Below are positions 45,661 to 56,008 of a stretch of 64,000 bases of DNA, one piece after another; position 1 is the first letter of the stretch; each line of letters starts with the position of its first letter. The notes beneath the pieces are model-generated. The model did no database searches. It had not been told where the DNA came from and saw only the letters and a list, made by a program, of their open reading frames with translations. Made by a program: the position numbers and the translations under genes. Origin of the DNA: Saccharomycopsis malanga (taxonomy: Eukaryota > Ascomycota > Saccharomycetes > Ascoideales > Saccharomycopsidaceae); the NCBI GenBank assembly GCA_004014935.1, contig CP025324.1:1612001-1676000 (forward strand), written 5' to 3'.

Positions 45661-46701
45661 ATGGCAAGGGCCAAGTACAGCATAGATACCAAAAAGTTGG
45701 TTATTGAAGGGTGTTTGCAGCAAATCAGGACATTTAGCAAAGAAAACCTGTTAGAATTGGCAAATGTATGGCTGATAGACATAATACCAAGCAAAACACC
45801 CATACTTTTGCAATTGATTAAGAGTAAGCTTAGGGATGATCCGATGGATTTCACCCATTTGAAACGGTTCAGAAAATTCAAGGCAGTTGCAGCCGGAAAC
45901 CAGCCTTTTGAAGAAACTTATTTGAAATGTCTTATATGTAGCACTCAATACATTGCGTCCAAGGAATCATTACTTGAACTCATGAATTGTGCGTATCAAG
46001 ACAGCACTTTTGCCGAAGCATTGAACATAGCAACAGCCGAGGATATTGGAATGGTGCAAGTGCCAAAACATTCACCAGTTCTGAAGGAAGATGCAATTTC
46101 CAATAGCGAAAAATATTGGCCTTTGGTATGGAAAGGAGATCCTAATATACAGCAACTCCAGCAACAAGTTTTCGACTTTGAAACCATAAGAAGAAACCTA
46201 GAGGAGATTGCCATTTTGGCACAAGTGCAAGCTCATAAAGAACAAATGCCAGTAGTGACCAGAATATACGATCCAGTAAAACGCAAAGTGTTGGCCACAG
46301 CGTTCGATGCAAGATTCAAGAGCCCATTAAGCCATAGTATAGTGAACTGTATATCACAAGTGGCAGCCAACGAGGTTTCTCGGAGACAGCTGTTGAGCCA
46401 AACTGAAGGAAAAGAACTAGATACAGTAGACAAAAATTACTTGTGTCTAAATTACGACGTCTTTACTACTCACGAGCCTTGCTCCTTTTGTTGTATGGCA
46501 TTGATACATTCAAGAATAGGAAGATTGTTCTATTTGAAACAGAGCCCCAAAACAGGGGCTATCAGCCCTCAGAGTGCCAAAGGATATTGTATTCATCAAA
46601 ATCGCAAACTCAATTGGAGCTTTGAAAGTTTTCGATGGTGTGAAACAGAAAATGATTTTGAGAAAATGTTGCCTGAAATTAGTATGAACCTTTTTATATG
46701 A
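45661..46701 (+). CDS. TAD3: tRNA-specific adenosine deaminase subunit Tad3
   Basis: Partner of Tad2 in the heterodimer that makes inosine at position 34 of tRNAs. 346 residues from the ATG at 45661; the frame is open further upstream only by non-ATG codons, and this start matches the yeast N-terminus. Conserved blocks: KYWPLVWKGDPN, the zinc-site SPLSHSI, YLCLNYDVF, THEPCSFCCMALIHSRIGRL, and YCIHQNRKLNWSFESFRW. Zinc ligands His225, Cys274 and Cys277. The usual catalytic glutamate after the histidine (HAE in Tad2) is replaced (HSI), as in yeast Tad3 (HSV), so this is the non-catalytic subunit. Yeast Tad3 is 322 residues. Confidence 0.94.
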   Translation: MARAKYSIDTKKLVIEGCLQQIRTFSKENLLELANVWLIDIIPSKTPILLQLIKSKLRDDPMDFTHLKRFRKFKAVAAGNQPFEETYLKCLICSTQYIASKESLLELMNCAYQDSTFAEALNIATAEDIGMVQVPKHSPVLKEDAISNSEKYWPLVWKGDPNIQQLQQQVFDFETIRRNLEEIAILAQVQAHKEQMPVVTRIYDPVKRKVLATAFDARFKSPLSHSIVNCISQVAANEVSRRQLLSQTEGKELDTVDKNYLCLNYDVFTTHEPCSFCCMALIHSRIGRLFYLKQSPKTGAISPQSAKGYCIHQNRKLNWSFESFRWCETENDFEKMLPEISMNLFI

Positions 46702-47077
46702 ACATTTTTGGTTTTAATTATAATAATAATCCGCTGCCACTGGGCCATTTGGCTAAGTAAACTCAAGGTTTTTCCATTACGATCCAGGAAAATGTACAAA
46801 ATATCGATCAACACACTTATGGTTTATTTCATGTTATCCACATTAAACTTTACTATTATCCAATATTTTCTTTAATGGTTTCCAAACTCTACTTATACAT
46901 GCAGAGCTATTTTAAAAATTTTCAAAAAACTTACTCTTATAAAAAAATTCACTATGTTTATTACCATCAAACCCATTATTCTCATCATCTTATAACTCTA
47001 GCGCACAGCTGCTGAATTTATCAGAGAATGCATTGAATCTCATGAGGACTTGGAGCATATTGTCGTTTAAAGGGACG
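46702..47077. other. TAD3 downstream region with repeat scraps
   Basis: 46735-46765 is a SINE head scrap (ACTGGGCCATTTGGCTAAG). 46999-47070 is a relic of the R3-element coding end (AAEFIRECIESHEDLEHIVV). No host gene. Confidence 0.55.
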
Positions 47078-47200
47078 TATATCATTGGTGGTAAAATTCT
47101 ATATGCTTCTAGTCCTATTGTTTGATTGACCAGATACATTAAACCCCTTATTCCATGTTTGCTCTGCTTGTTTTGTCCATTTCCTAGTGATTGTCGTAAC
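47078..47200 (+). repeat. R3 repeat, 5' part
   Basis: TATCATTGGTGGTAAAATTC, TATATGCTTCTAGTCC, GATTGACCAGATACATTAAA, ending after TTTGCTCTGCTTG. Confidence 0.65.
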
Positions 47201-47340
47201 TTGTGGGCCAGGGAATTTATTTTTGAATTAATCTACCGAATAACCTATCTAAGACATTATAACCAATGATGATGTTGAATTGGCTTGCCTTGTTATTGTT
47301 TGCTTCACAGCCTGATAACTATTATAATACCAATATGTGT

Positions 47341-47686
47341 AATTATACTTATTATTATTATTATAATAATAATAATATCTTATATTTCGAGCCCAGTAGA
47401 TATCAGTCTCGTATATACGCGCTATGTAGGGATTCGGGAAAACCCAATCAAGTCCAATCATCATAATTTTGCCACGTATTTAATTAGAATGTAAGCACTA
47501 GACTTTGATGTTCTAAACAGTTGCACTTGCCTGTTCAACATTGTAAAAAGCAGCGAGTAAAGTGTTGGTGTTGGGAATCGAACCTGTGTTCCTATTAGAC
47601 CTTTTTCCCTTCTTCTAGAGCACTAAACATCCTGCCAGGCCTTTTTCTTACTAACCACTGAACCATACGGCCCAGTCACAATTAAT
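47341..47686 (-). mobile_element. SINE, nearly full length
   Basis: Plus-strand view: ATT/AAT tail, TATTTCGAGCCCAGTAGATA, TACGCGCTATGTAGGG, the body, GGGAATCGAACCTGTGTTCC (B box in reverse), and the head ending CCATACGGCCCAG. An internal duplication of the CCAGGCCTTTTT region is present. Confidence 0.85.
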
Positions 47687-47689
47687 ATA

Positions 47690-48830
47690 GTCAAAATTTG
47701 TAACATCTGTTGCATCCTTCCACCTTAATTGGTAAGGCGCCAGGGACTCCCACGGTTTGGAAGAGCTCTTTGACCTGTAATCCTGACTTGATTGGCATTC
47801 GTGCTGCATTTTCCAAACATTCGCGTACTAGACTGTCTTTATATGTGTTAAGGACAAGTCTGAGCGTTTTTCCTATTAAACACTTGTTCCTGTAACATGT
47901 TTCCTGTTGGGATTCCTGACTCAATATTGAGTCTGTCAGTCTGTTTGCTTGACCGCTCCAAGCTATAGCCTTAAAGCTCTACTATCTGCTACTAAACTTA
48001 CATGCCATTGTTAATGAACAGTTTCAACCAGGATTACTCTTGTTTACCCTTTGTCACTTTGCTTAGCTGGTTAATTCTTGTTGATTCTTTGTCACTTTGC
48101 TTAGCTGGTTAATTCTTGTTTTAATCTTGTTTACAATGTTGTTTTACATGTTTTCCAAATATCAAGTTATAATCCCCGAAAACTTGACTGTTGTGCCTTC
48201 TTTGGGTGCTTTAAAGTGGATATTCTCCGTCTTGGTGGGTATTGATTGTGCATTCTTCTTCCAGCTCTATTTTCAGCCTTTAAGAATCTTATCAGACTTG
48301 GTGTTCAATGATTTTCTTCTTTTCTTAGTGTAGTTCGTGAACCATCATGAACCAAGTCACAAAGCTGTGGTGGTACATCTCGCACGAGAAGCTTTATTTT
48401 TAACAAGTCTCTATCCACATTTCCACAGATGTTCTTGATATCTAATTAGTGCACCTAACTATTGATAACTTGGGCCTTTTTTTTTCTCTATAATTTACGC
48501 TTATAGTTGCTATATATTTCGTCCAAGACCATTATTAGACCATCTGTTTTACCATAACTCAGTCTTGCTCCAAATTAGTGACTTTAATAGTCAATTTTGT
48601 AAAGTCGTTTCAAAAGTCTTTGCCATAGTATTTAATAGACTGATTGATATAAGTGTGGTGCTCATAAATCTGATTTTCCTGATTTTGGGATGATTACAGT
48701 TAAAAAAAGAGTTTCCATGGGTCTGGAAACCGTCTCCACCTAATACATGCATTATAAATGACTAGTAATCGCTCGTTAAACCCAGTCAACTGTTTTAATC
48801 ATTCCATTCGTGCACAAGTTTACATTGATA
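47690..48830 (-). mobile_element. Old LINE relic, ORF2 3' half
   Basis: Same LINE family as copies 1 to 3 but strongly diverged: GKTLRLVLNTYKDSLVRECL, ENAARMPIKSGLQVKELF, and further up the segment corresponding to the RT region. Frames are broken in many places, and the 5' end and the RT core are lost. Confidence 0.8.
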
Positions 48831-48870
48831 ATAAGCTATTCACTATTAAGTCTACCATTTTATGAGTTTA

Positions 48871-49400
48871 TCATTTTGAAACAAGGTTTCTTAACGTCTC
48901 AAGCTCCTCTGTAGCTTCCTTTATAGACTCATCAAACGCAGTCTTTCCAAACTTCAAATCACTAAGACAACCTACGGATTCCTGGAGACTAGCTAATTCA
49001 AGCTCTGTCTCTTGTTTTATTCGATCTTCCTCTACGTCTAGTAACTTCGATAACTTGCTCATTTGGCCCACCAATTCTTTCAATGTTGGGGTATCCTATA
49101 ATGTTAGTATTGCCCTACTACTCCTGCCATGTAAACAATACATACTGTGAACAAGTCTTCATCATTTTCATGTATTTCCTCAACAACATTTTCTGAAATA
49201 TCAAATTTCTCATCTATATTACGCAGAACATGTTCAACTCTTTCTTGTTTCCATAGCAATACTTGCTCATACAACTCGTCGGCTACCTCAGAACTGATAG
49301 TTCTCGGTAACCTTTTTATAAACATCTGTTTGTTCGTAAATATATCATGATATGCAAAATGGCTTATTATAAAAGATTTCAATAAGGCGTTTGCATCCAT
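48871..49400 (-). CDS. NKP2: Nkp2/Cnl2-like kinetochore protein (one intron)
   Basis: Exon 1 is 49146-49400 and exon 2 is 48871-49095; the 50-nt intron has donor GTATGT, branch TACTAAC and acceptor TAG, phase 0. The product is 159 residues (yeast Nkp2 153). The N-terminus (ALLKSFIISHFAYHDIFTNK, ELYEQVLLWKQERVEHVLRN) fits the Cnl2/NKP2 family pattern (LL..FL, LYR.LQ.QR...D.V..NI). The rest is acidic and coiled-coil-like (KLSKLLDVEEDRIKQETELE). Nkp2 is a non-essential inner-kinetochore (COMA/CTF19-associated) protein. The gene structure is convincing; the family call is from recall of the domain pattern and less sure. Confidence 0.68.
49096..49145 (-). other. Intron of the NKP2-like gene
   Basis: 50 nt, donor GTATGT, branch TACTAAC, acceptor TAG. 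It joins NDEDLFT to DTPTLKELV. Confidence 0.85.
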
Positions 49401-49437
49401 TTTACTATACAAGGGCGTACTATCTATATATCGTCAG

Positions 49438-49675
49438 TTTTTATTAATGATGGTTAATCGTTTATTGATGATGGCTACTTGCTATTGTATGCTCATCGTG
49501 AATATATGGCTCATCTTTATTATTATTGTTTACCTGACCGCGCTCTCAAGTATCAGGTGACACAAGTTGAATACTCAGTAACAAGAAGGTTTCATCAAAT
49601 CACAATGGTTTTTTTACTCATTGAGAATTAAGACAAGTTGAATATTGTGTTGTTGAATAAATGTTTATTCGAGTT
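49438..49675. other. Intergenic, nothing recognised
   Basis: Sequence upstream of the NKP2-like gene up to the TTTA array; no gene. Confidence 0.35.
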
Positions 49676-49912
<237 letters not shown>

Positions 49913-49926
49913 TGAAAGTAATCGAA

Positions 49927-50370
49927 AGTCGTATCATTGGTGGCAAATTTCTATATGCTTCTAGTCCTTTGATTTGATTGACTAGATACATTAAACCCCT
50001 TATTCTGTGTTTCTCTGCTTGTAATTATTATTCTTCTTCTTTTTATTGGATCAACTTATCAGCCGATACTCATAGCCACTTGTTTCGATATCTACACTAT
50101 TGTCTAAACCCTTTTAGGCATCTCACTATTCTAACCACTATCAAAGACTTTATTTTCTCCTTAAACTTGTATCCTTTTATAGTAATATCTTATATTTCGG
50201 GCCCAGTAAATGTCAGTTTTCTATATTCGCGCCATGTAGGGGATTTGGGAAAACCCAATCATGTCCAAGGGTCATAATTTTTTAATTCTCAGTGGCTCTA
50301 TCCTTTTATATAGCTAATTATGTTTTTCACATTCTACGTTCAATACAACTCCACTTTAATATTACAATTT
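49927..50370 (+). repeat. R3 repeat interrupted by a SINE
   Basis: CGTATCATTGGTGGCAAATT, CTTCTAGTCC, ATAGCCACTTGTTTCGATAT, then after the SINE it resumes TATAGCTAATTATG and ends near TTTAATATTACAA. Confidence 0.65.
50182..50298 (-). mobile_element. SINE with a 12-bp target duplication
   Basis: 5'-truncated copy (GGGCCCAGTAAATGTCAG, TTGGGAAAACCCAATC in plus view). It is flanked by an identical 12-bp repeat TATCCTTTTATA at 50170-50181 and 50299-50310, the mark of target-primed retroposition. Confidence 0.85.
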
Positions 50371-50571
50371 GAATGTATTGGGCTCGAAATAAAAATATTA
50401 ACAAAAGTGTTTGAGATTACATGTTCAGATACTTATTCTGAGAATAGTATTATGGGCAGTTTGGATTTCCGTTCGCACCATAGTTTTTCACTATTTTTCA
50501 GCCAGAATCGGTGCGGATTTTCATAGTCTAGACGACTATCAACAGTTGCTTCTGCTTGATAAAAGCCAATC

Positions 50572-51261
50572 ATGGATAAGGAGTGGATCGAAACTGCGTC
50601 AGGAAACCGGATCTCTAAGAAAAGTAGTATAACAGGTGCATCGAACATTCTCCTAGCTGGTAATGTAAGTTGGAAGTGCCATGGACACAGAGTATGGAGA
50701 CAACTAACGCATATGTAGACTACAATATGTCCTTTAGCCAAGCTTGAGGCCGACGTGTATTTGAACGACAAGTCTCAATCTGCCATACAAGTGGGCAAGT
50801 TTTCGTATTTCAGTCCCGGGAGCCTAATAACCCCGCCGCTTCTAGGGATCAAGAAAACGGATACCAATCAAGAGAATGTAAGAACAAAAGTAGTAAAAGT
50901 GCATCTGGGCTGCAAAATAGGGTCTTTTGTCATTGTGGGAAGTAATTCCAAGATCCGTAGCAGTAGTATCGGCAATCGCGTCAGGATCGAAAAGAATTGT
51001 CTGCTTGGTAATATGAGTATTATATCCAGCTCGGTGATCATAAAGGCAGGAACGATCATACCAGACAAAATGATTGTTCCTGCCTTTAGTTACGTACAAG
51101 GCAAAGGCCCAGATCTTAAAATCCTCGACTTGCCCCATGGATTCCGAAAAGAAATCGAATTAAGAGCCAGAGAATTGCATTTAGGTGTGAATTTTAATGA
51201 GCACGAAGATGCCATCAATTATGATGACAATGAGGATCAGGATTTTGTGTTGAATTATTAA
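50572..51261 (+). CDS. DCTN5: Dynactin subunit p25-like protein (one intron)
   Basis: Left-handed beta-helix protein of the dynactin pointed-end complex, which helps dynein bind cargo. Exon 1 is 50572-50664 (31 codons) and exon 2 is 50719-51261; the 54-nt intron has donor GTAAGT, branch AACTAAC and acceptor TAG. The product is 211 residues. WIETASGNRISKKSSITGAS and NILLAGN match the p25 start ([27 protein letters not shown]). After the splice come hexapeptide-like repeats (VHLGCKIGSFVIVGSNSKI, IGNRVRIEKNCLLGNMSII) and IVPAFSYVQGKGP near the end, then an acidic tail not found in animal p25. ATG at 50572. S. cerevisiae lacks this subunit, as far as I recall. Confidence 0.85.
50665..50718 (+). 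other. Intron of the DCTN5-like gene
   Basis: 54 nt, donor GTAAGT, branch CAACTAAC, acceptor TAG, phase 0; it contains an in-frame stop if unspliced. Confidence 0.85.
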
Positions 51262-51318
51262 CTGGAGGTTGTTATATAGCTTTTACAAAGAAGATTAAAA
51301 ATAAAAAGCAATGATTGA

Positions 51319-51360
51319 AATTTACTGGGCTCGAAATATATAATGATTTAATAATAATTA
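51319..51360 (+). mobile_element. SINE tail fragment
   Basis: TTTACTGGGCTCGAAATATA followed by a TAATAATAA tail: the last 40 bp of the SINE only, in the 3' region of the DCTN5-like gene. Confidence 0.65.
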
Positions 51361-51374
51361 AAAAAAAAAAGAAA

Positions 51375-51480
51375 GGGCCGAGCTGGGAATTGAACCCAGG
51401 GCCTCTCGTATGCTTGGTAAACCCGATTGAAATCAGGCTCGTTACCCAAAACGAGAATCATACCACTAGACCACGCGGCC
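51375..51480 (-). tRNA. tRNA-Pro(UGG) with intron
   Basis: 106 nt. 5' GGCCGCGTGGTCTAGTGG (A box), anticodon TGG in the loop TTTTGGG, intron of about 34 nt after the base 3' of the anticodon, B box GGGTTCAATTCCC, 3' CTCGGCCC. An oligo-T terminator follows on the minus strand (51361-51370 is oligo-A in plus view). Close to S. cerevisiae tRNA-Pro(UGG), which also has an intron. Confidence 0.95.
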
Positions 51481-54400
51481 TTTCTTGACTTTTTTCACAT
51501 AAAGATGTTACTATTACTAAAGAGACGAATGACGGCGATATACTAAGTAGGAACATCCCAATGTATGGTTCTAAAAGTCTCAACACTGTAAGGCTCCTGT
51601 GCCGCCGATCGTAATACAGTTAGGTGAGAGATATAAAAGTATCCTGTGGCTCCGATATATAGTTCAATACAAGACAAGCAATCTTAGATATAATCTTGTG
51701 CAATAAGTGTAGTATTGAGAATGCGGATACGGCCTTTTTCACGTAATGATGTTAGTGTATTGGACGGGGATTGCGTGGCTATACTAAATAGCAGAGTTTT
51801 GCACGGTTTCAAAGAGCAATTTATGCCACTTGAACACCGACCAAAGCTAGTTTGAAAGTGTCGAGCATTGAACAAATCAAATCGGTGGATGACTATATCG
51901 TTCGCTTTCAGGAAATTTTCCACCTTATTAAGGATTCGTACGCTATTGATGTCTCCAATACTTTATTGATGGGTTACGTCCATAAAATCGTGATCAACTT
52001 GCTACAGCTCAGACGGCTAATTAGAACGATGCTTATAGAATGGTGTAGAAAAGCATAGAAAGCATAGAAAGCTTAGAAAGCATAGAAAGCATAGAAAGCA
52101 TAGAAAGCATAGAAAGCATAGAAAGCATAGAAAGCATAGAAAGCATAGAAAAGCATTGTTCAGATTTCTTTCTGAAGCAACACACAGGACGAGATCAATT
52201 GACTTAATTCCAATCAAAGAGAAATGTCAACACAATAATACATCTATCTTGAATCAAACAACGTTTGTTTCTTCTACAAGAAAATTGGTCGTTGGACGAG
52301 CAACTGCCCTCTCAAAAGAGATAAAAATAGTAAGAAAACTCACCATCTTGAGATTTGGGCGTCTGATGGCACTTTACAGAAGGTTGTAGTGGATACGAGA
52401 GCTACTACTGGTTTTTAAGAAGGTAAGGGATACAAGAGCTACTACTAGCTTCTGAGAATGTAGTAAATACAGCGGCTACTAATAATTCCCTGGGGTGATC
52501 AAAAGATAATGCTCTGGGCAGAAAATTGTACAGCTTTCAAGGTCAAGTGTGTTTATGGATATATGTAAGCTGTCCGCCAGTTGGCAACGGTAAAGTTCTT
52601 GATTGAATTTATTCATTGCTTTTACAGTTTAGAAAACTTTGCACAGGAGGCTATTCTACAGCTTGTCCATGAACATTCCGATTATGTTGACTTCAAAACA
52701 TTGACTTTTAAGACAGATTCACACTTTAAGATGGTAAGCAATTGAAAAAGGTTGGATTGATTTCCTACGAGCTGTGAAACAAGACAGGCTGAAAGATCCG
52801 CGGATTTAAGAGTTGATATTGAGATGTTTTTAAACAAGAGCTTGATGAGACTGAAAAGATTGGCACCCGTAGGTCTTGGGATGTGGTATTAGAAACCATG
52901 GTTGCTCATAGTCCTCCGGATGTCTATCTTTATAGCAAAAAAGGAAGCAGATTAGTATGAGCTGATAAAAAGAAGAATGGCCAGACCAACCAATTTAGTC
53001 GTATTAGATTATCAGTATGAAATGCCTCGTGTTGACCAAATTGTGCGCAAATTAGGTGAAATGTCAGTATTTTAGTTGCTAGACATGACGGTCTTTTGTC
53101 GAGAATATGCTGAAAACTTTTTGAAACCGATAGGAGACTATTCTGCAAATTGCATTGATGATATCTTGGTGTTTACAAAACAGTGGATGAACATTGAAAA
53201 TAACTCTGGCAGTTATTTGACATGGCCCGTAAGCTCAGCAAGTGCTTTTCAAATGCTGAGAAAGGTGAAAAAAAAAAGATTGCCATTCCTGATAATAGTA
53301 ATCTTATATTTTGAGCCCAGTACATGTCAGTTCTGTTTTATCTTTACTATTCCCGATGAAACCAAGCAACAAGCCCGGGAACGTCACCATTATAAACGGG
53401 GAAAGAGTTGCAGAAGTGTCTTGGTTTCTTTGATTATCTCCGTAGCTTTGTCGGGGGTTTGCAAAGATTGCCACGCCGTTATATCGGCGCCTGGACGAGA
53501 GCTTTGGTTCTCTATGGTCAATAAAAGGTTTTTGGACTTGCAAGCGGCGGTATTGGAAGCACCAGGGGGAAATGGACAGTATCATGTCCAAGTAGATGCC
53601 TCAGTTGGCTATCCTGTGAAGCTTCTTGGTCGAAGATTGATCAAGTATAAAAAGAACTATCCAATACGATCCAAGGAACTCTTGGCAGTTGTTTATACCT
53701 TTAAAAAGGCAGGATGACTTTTCCTGGGTAAAAGGGTAGTAGTTGACAGTGATCATGAACCCCTATTGCTTTTATCAACGCGTAATGCTCTTGAAACCCC
53801 ACGCATTATCAGGCTTGTGCAAGAGTTTGCATATTACAATGTCGAGATTAATCATCGCAAAGGGGTCCTAGCAGACTTTATCTCTTGAAGTATTGCGCCA
53901 GTTAGTGAACAAACTAAAAGCTTGCTACTTTCGGAAAGTTCAGATCCCCAATATACCAGAGACACGATTGACTTGGCTCAAGGAAAAGGAGTTGCTCGAA
54001 TAAGACGACCACTGGCTGCATGTAAGACCTAAACGAGTCAGCTAAAAGAAAGTTTCCTCAAGTTTTTGAGAATTCGTATTATGAAGAGGCTCTAGTCTGC
54101 AAGAGTCTAAGATTATCAGAGTTTAAACATGTAGTTCCCTGGGCTAAACTTATTGGAATTACATATTCGTGATCATCCGGGGAATATCGAAATGTGGCAC
54201 CAATTGGGCAATCATATTGGAGATGTACCATCAAAATTGCTAATGAGTGTATGTTTGCAAAAGTTGAAATCCAGTTTTTTCAAACAGACGGTATTTGAAC
54301 GCTTGTTGATTACTTTTCTACATACGCGTTATTCGTTCCTATCCACAGGACAATCACTAGCAAAGGGTGGTGCTAGCGTTATTGATTTCGAAACTCGGCA

Positions 54401-55630
54401 TTCCAAAGCTTATTCACTTACTATAAATTGCCCCTAACCGTAGCAAATAACCCGACTGCCAATGGTTTAAGCCAAACAGCGAATAAACCCATAGTGCAGC
54501 TTTAATTTTTCCCAAAACTCCGGATCTGATTGGCCAATTTATCTTGATGGTACAATGTTTGCGAACAACCTACACTGGCAAAGATTCACTGGAATGTCGC
54601 CTTTCCTAGCCGGTTGCTCAGGAGATAAGAAGATATATTTCGCTAACCTGGGATTACGAATGTCCTTGAAGAGATAAGGAAAATGGTTGAAAGCAATTCA
54701 AAAATCTGTTCAATTCTGGAGAATATGAAACGATCCAAGAAGATGTTCAATTCTGAAGCTTATGATGCAAACCAAGAAACTGTTCAATTCTGAAGAATAT
54801 GAAAGCAATCCAAGAAACTGTTCAATTCTGAAGACTCTCAAATATTACTAGAAAGAAGAAAGAGAAAAGCTGGAATTCAAAAGTGTCGATTGGGTGTTGG
54901 TGAATAGGGAAGCATACACAAATTTGGTTCAATTTTGAAAAAGTTGGTGGTGTATATTATGGTCCATTAAAAGTTGTGGGACAATTAAACAATACTGTGC
55001 ATGTTATTGACTTGCCTTTGACTAACAAAAAAGAGTAACCAGTTCACATTATGTTTCTCAAAAAATATTTCCCAGATTTGTCAGTATTTAAAGAGATGCC
55101 AAGAACACTATTAGAATGGGCTCTGGAAATAGTTGCAATTCTTGCAAAGACAGCAGATGTCACCTTTCCAGAACGGGACATTGTTTTAATATCTCGGTTA
55201 ACATTTTATGGGACTAGTTCCGCGACAAGTTGAGCAAACGTAATTCAAGAGTGTCAGCACTTTCTTCGGTCTGAAATTCCAAGGTATCCAATCCCTTTAC
55301 CAGTGCTCTTCGCCCAAAAAGGAAGAAGATGCAATACATGTTGGTATTGCTAATGACAGCGTTCGTATACAGACACCGTATCACATGGACGTATAACCAG
55401 TTCTAAGATTCTACAGCAAATGAGGCATATAAGATGCCATATGTGATGCCGTGACAATGAGGCTGTCTAGGCAGACTATGCTATATAAATAGCATGCATT
55501 TCGCCACTTTGATATACAGTTAATTCAAAAAAAACAAACAGTCATTGATATAATCTAGTTCTGTAAAGATAGGTACGAGAACACGCCTAGACGGATATTA
55601 GCACGAAGATTACCCAACTTTTTCGAAAAT
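51481..55630 (+). mobile_element. Gypsy/Ty3-like retrotransposon relic between two tRNA-Pro genes
   Basis: Metaviridae-type fossil. Part order: gag (SVDDYIVRFQEIFHLIKDSY near 51900), a knuckle-like CFFYKKIGRWTSNC near 52280, a protease scrap VVVDTRATTG, RT (NCIDDILVFTKQ near 53150), RNase H (VQVDASVGYP near 53600), integrase end (WVLVNREAYTNL near 54900). LTR-like ends around 51530-51705 and 55380-55570 share GATATA and AATCT words but are badly worn. Broken in very many places; old. A SINE scrap sits inside at 53295-53345. It fills the gap between the 5' ends of two divergent tRNA genes. Confidence 0.85.
52048..52152. repeat. 9-bp minisatellite AGAAAGCAT
   Basis: About eleven copies of AGAAAGCAT with single variants, within the gag part of the gypsy relic. 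Confidence 0.93.
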
Positions 55631-55736
55631 GGCCGCGTGGTCTAGTGGTATGATTCTCGCTTTGGGTTGCGAGCCTGGTTAAAACTGGGTATTCCATGTA
55701 TGCGAGAGGTCCAGGGTTCAATTCCCTGCTCGGCCC
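55631..55736 (+). tRNA. tRNA-Pro(UGG) with intron, second gene
   Basis: 106 nt, the same exon sequence as the left gene except a few bases (CTCGC anticodon stem, TCCAGGG T stem); intron TTGCGAGCCTGG onward, about 34 nt and clearly different from the left one. Followed by a run of ten Ts at 55737-55746, a Pol III terminator. Confidence 0.95.
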
Positions 55737-55746
55737 TTTTTTTTTA
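55737..55746 (+). terminator. Pol III terminator of tRNA-Pro
   Basis: Run of T directly after the mature 3' end. Confidence 0.85.
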
Positions 55747-56008
55747 ATTTTTTTTATGAGGTTATTTATTTATATCTCATGAAATTTGTGGATTATCTTT
55801 TTGTTTCTATTACGTAGGGTTCCTGTACATCATCAAAACCAACCCAAATATAAAGCTTTCCAACCAATTGAATAAACCGATTATTATGGACGGTTTGAAG
55901 CCCTGGCTGCATGAATAGGTGGCCTAATTGGGTTTTGGCTGTAATGGAATGATGAGAATGAGGTGTTAACAGGTGATAAAAATACAAGAAATAGCTATAG
56001 AGCGCGTA
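55747..56008. other. GTB1 upstream region
   Basis: Short intergenic stretch between the tRNA terminator and GTB1; no further feature. Confidence 0.4.

Noticed and set aside
45661-46701. CUG-Ser genetic code
   Set aside because: One or two CTG codons in TAD3 align with Ser or Thr in yeast, but in the DCTN5-like gene CTG sits at hydrophobic core positions (VHLGC, NCLLG). Too few sites; leucine is at least as likely.
52041-52160. CRISPR-like array
   Set aside because: The 9-bp units have no spacers; it is a minisatellite in a retroelement relic.
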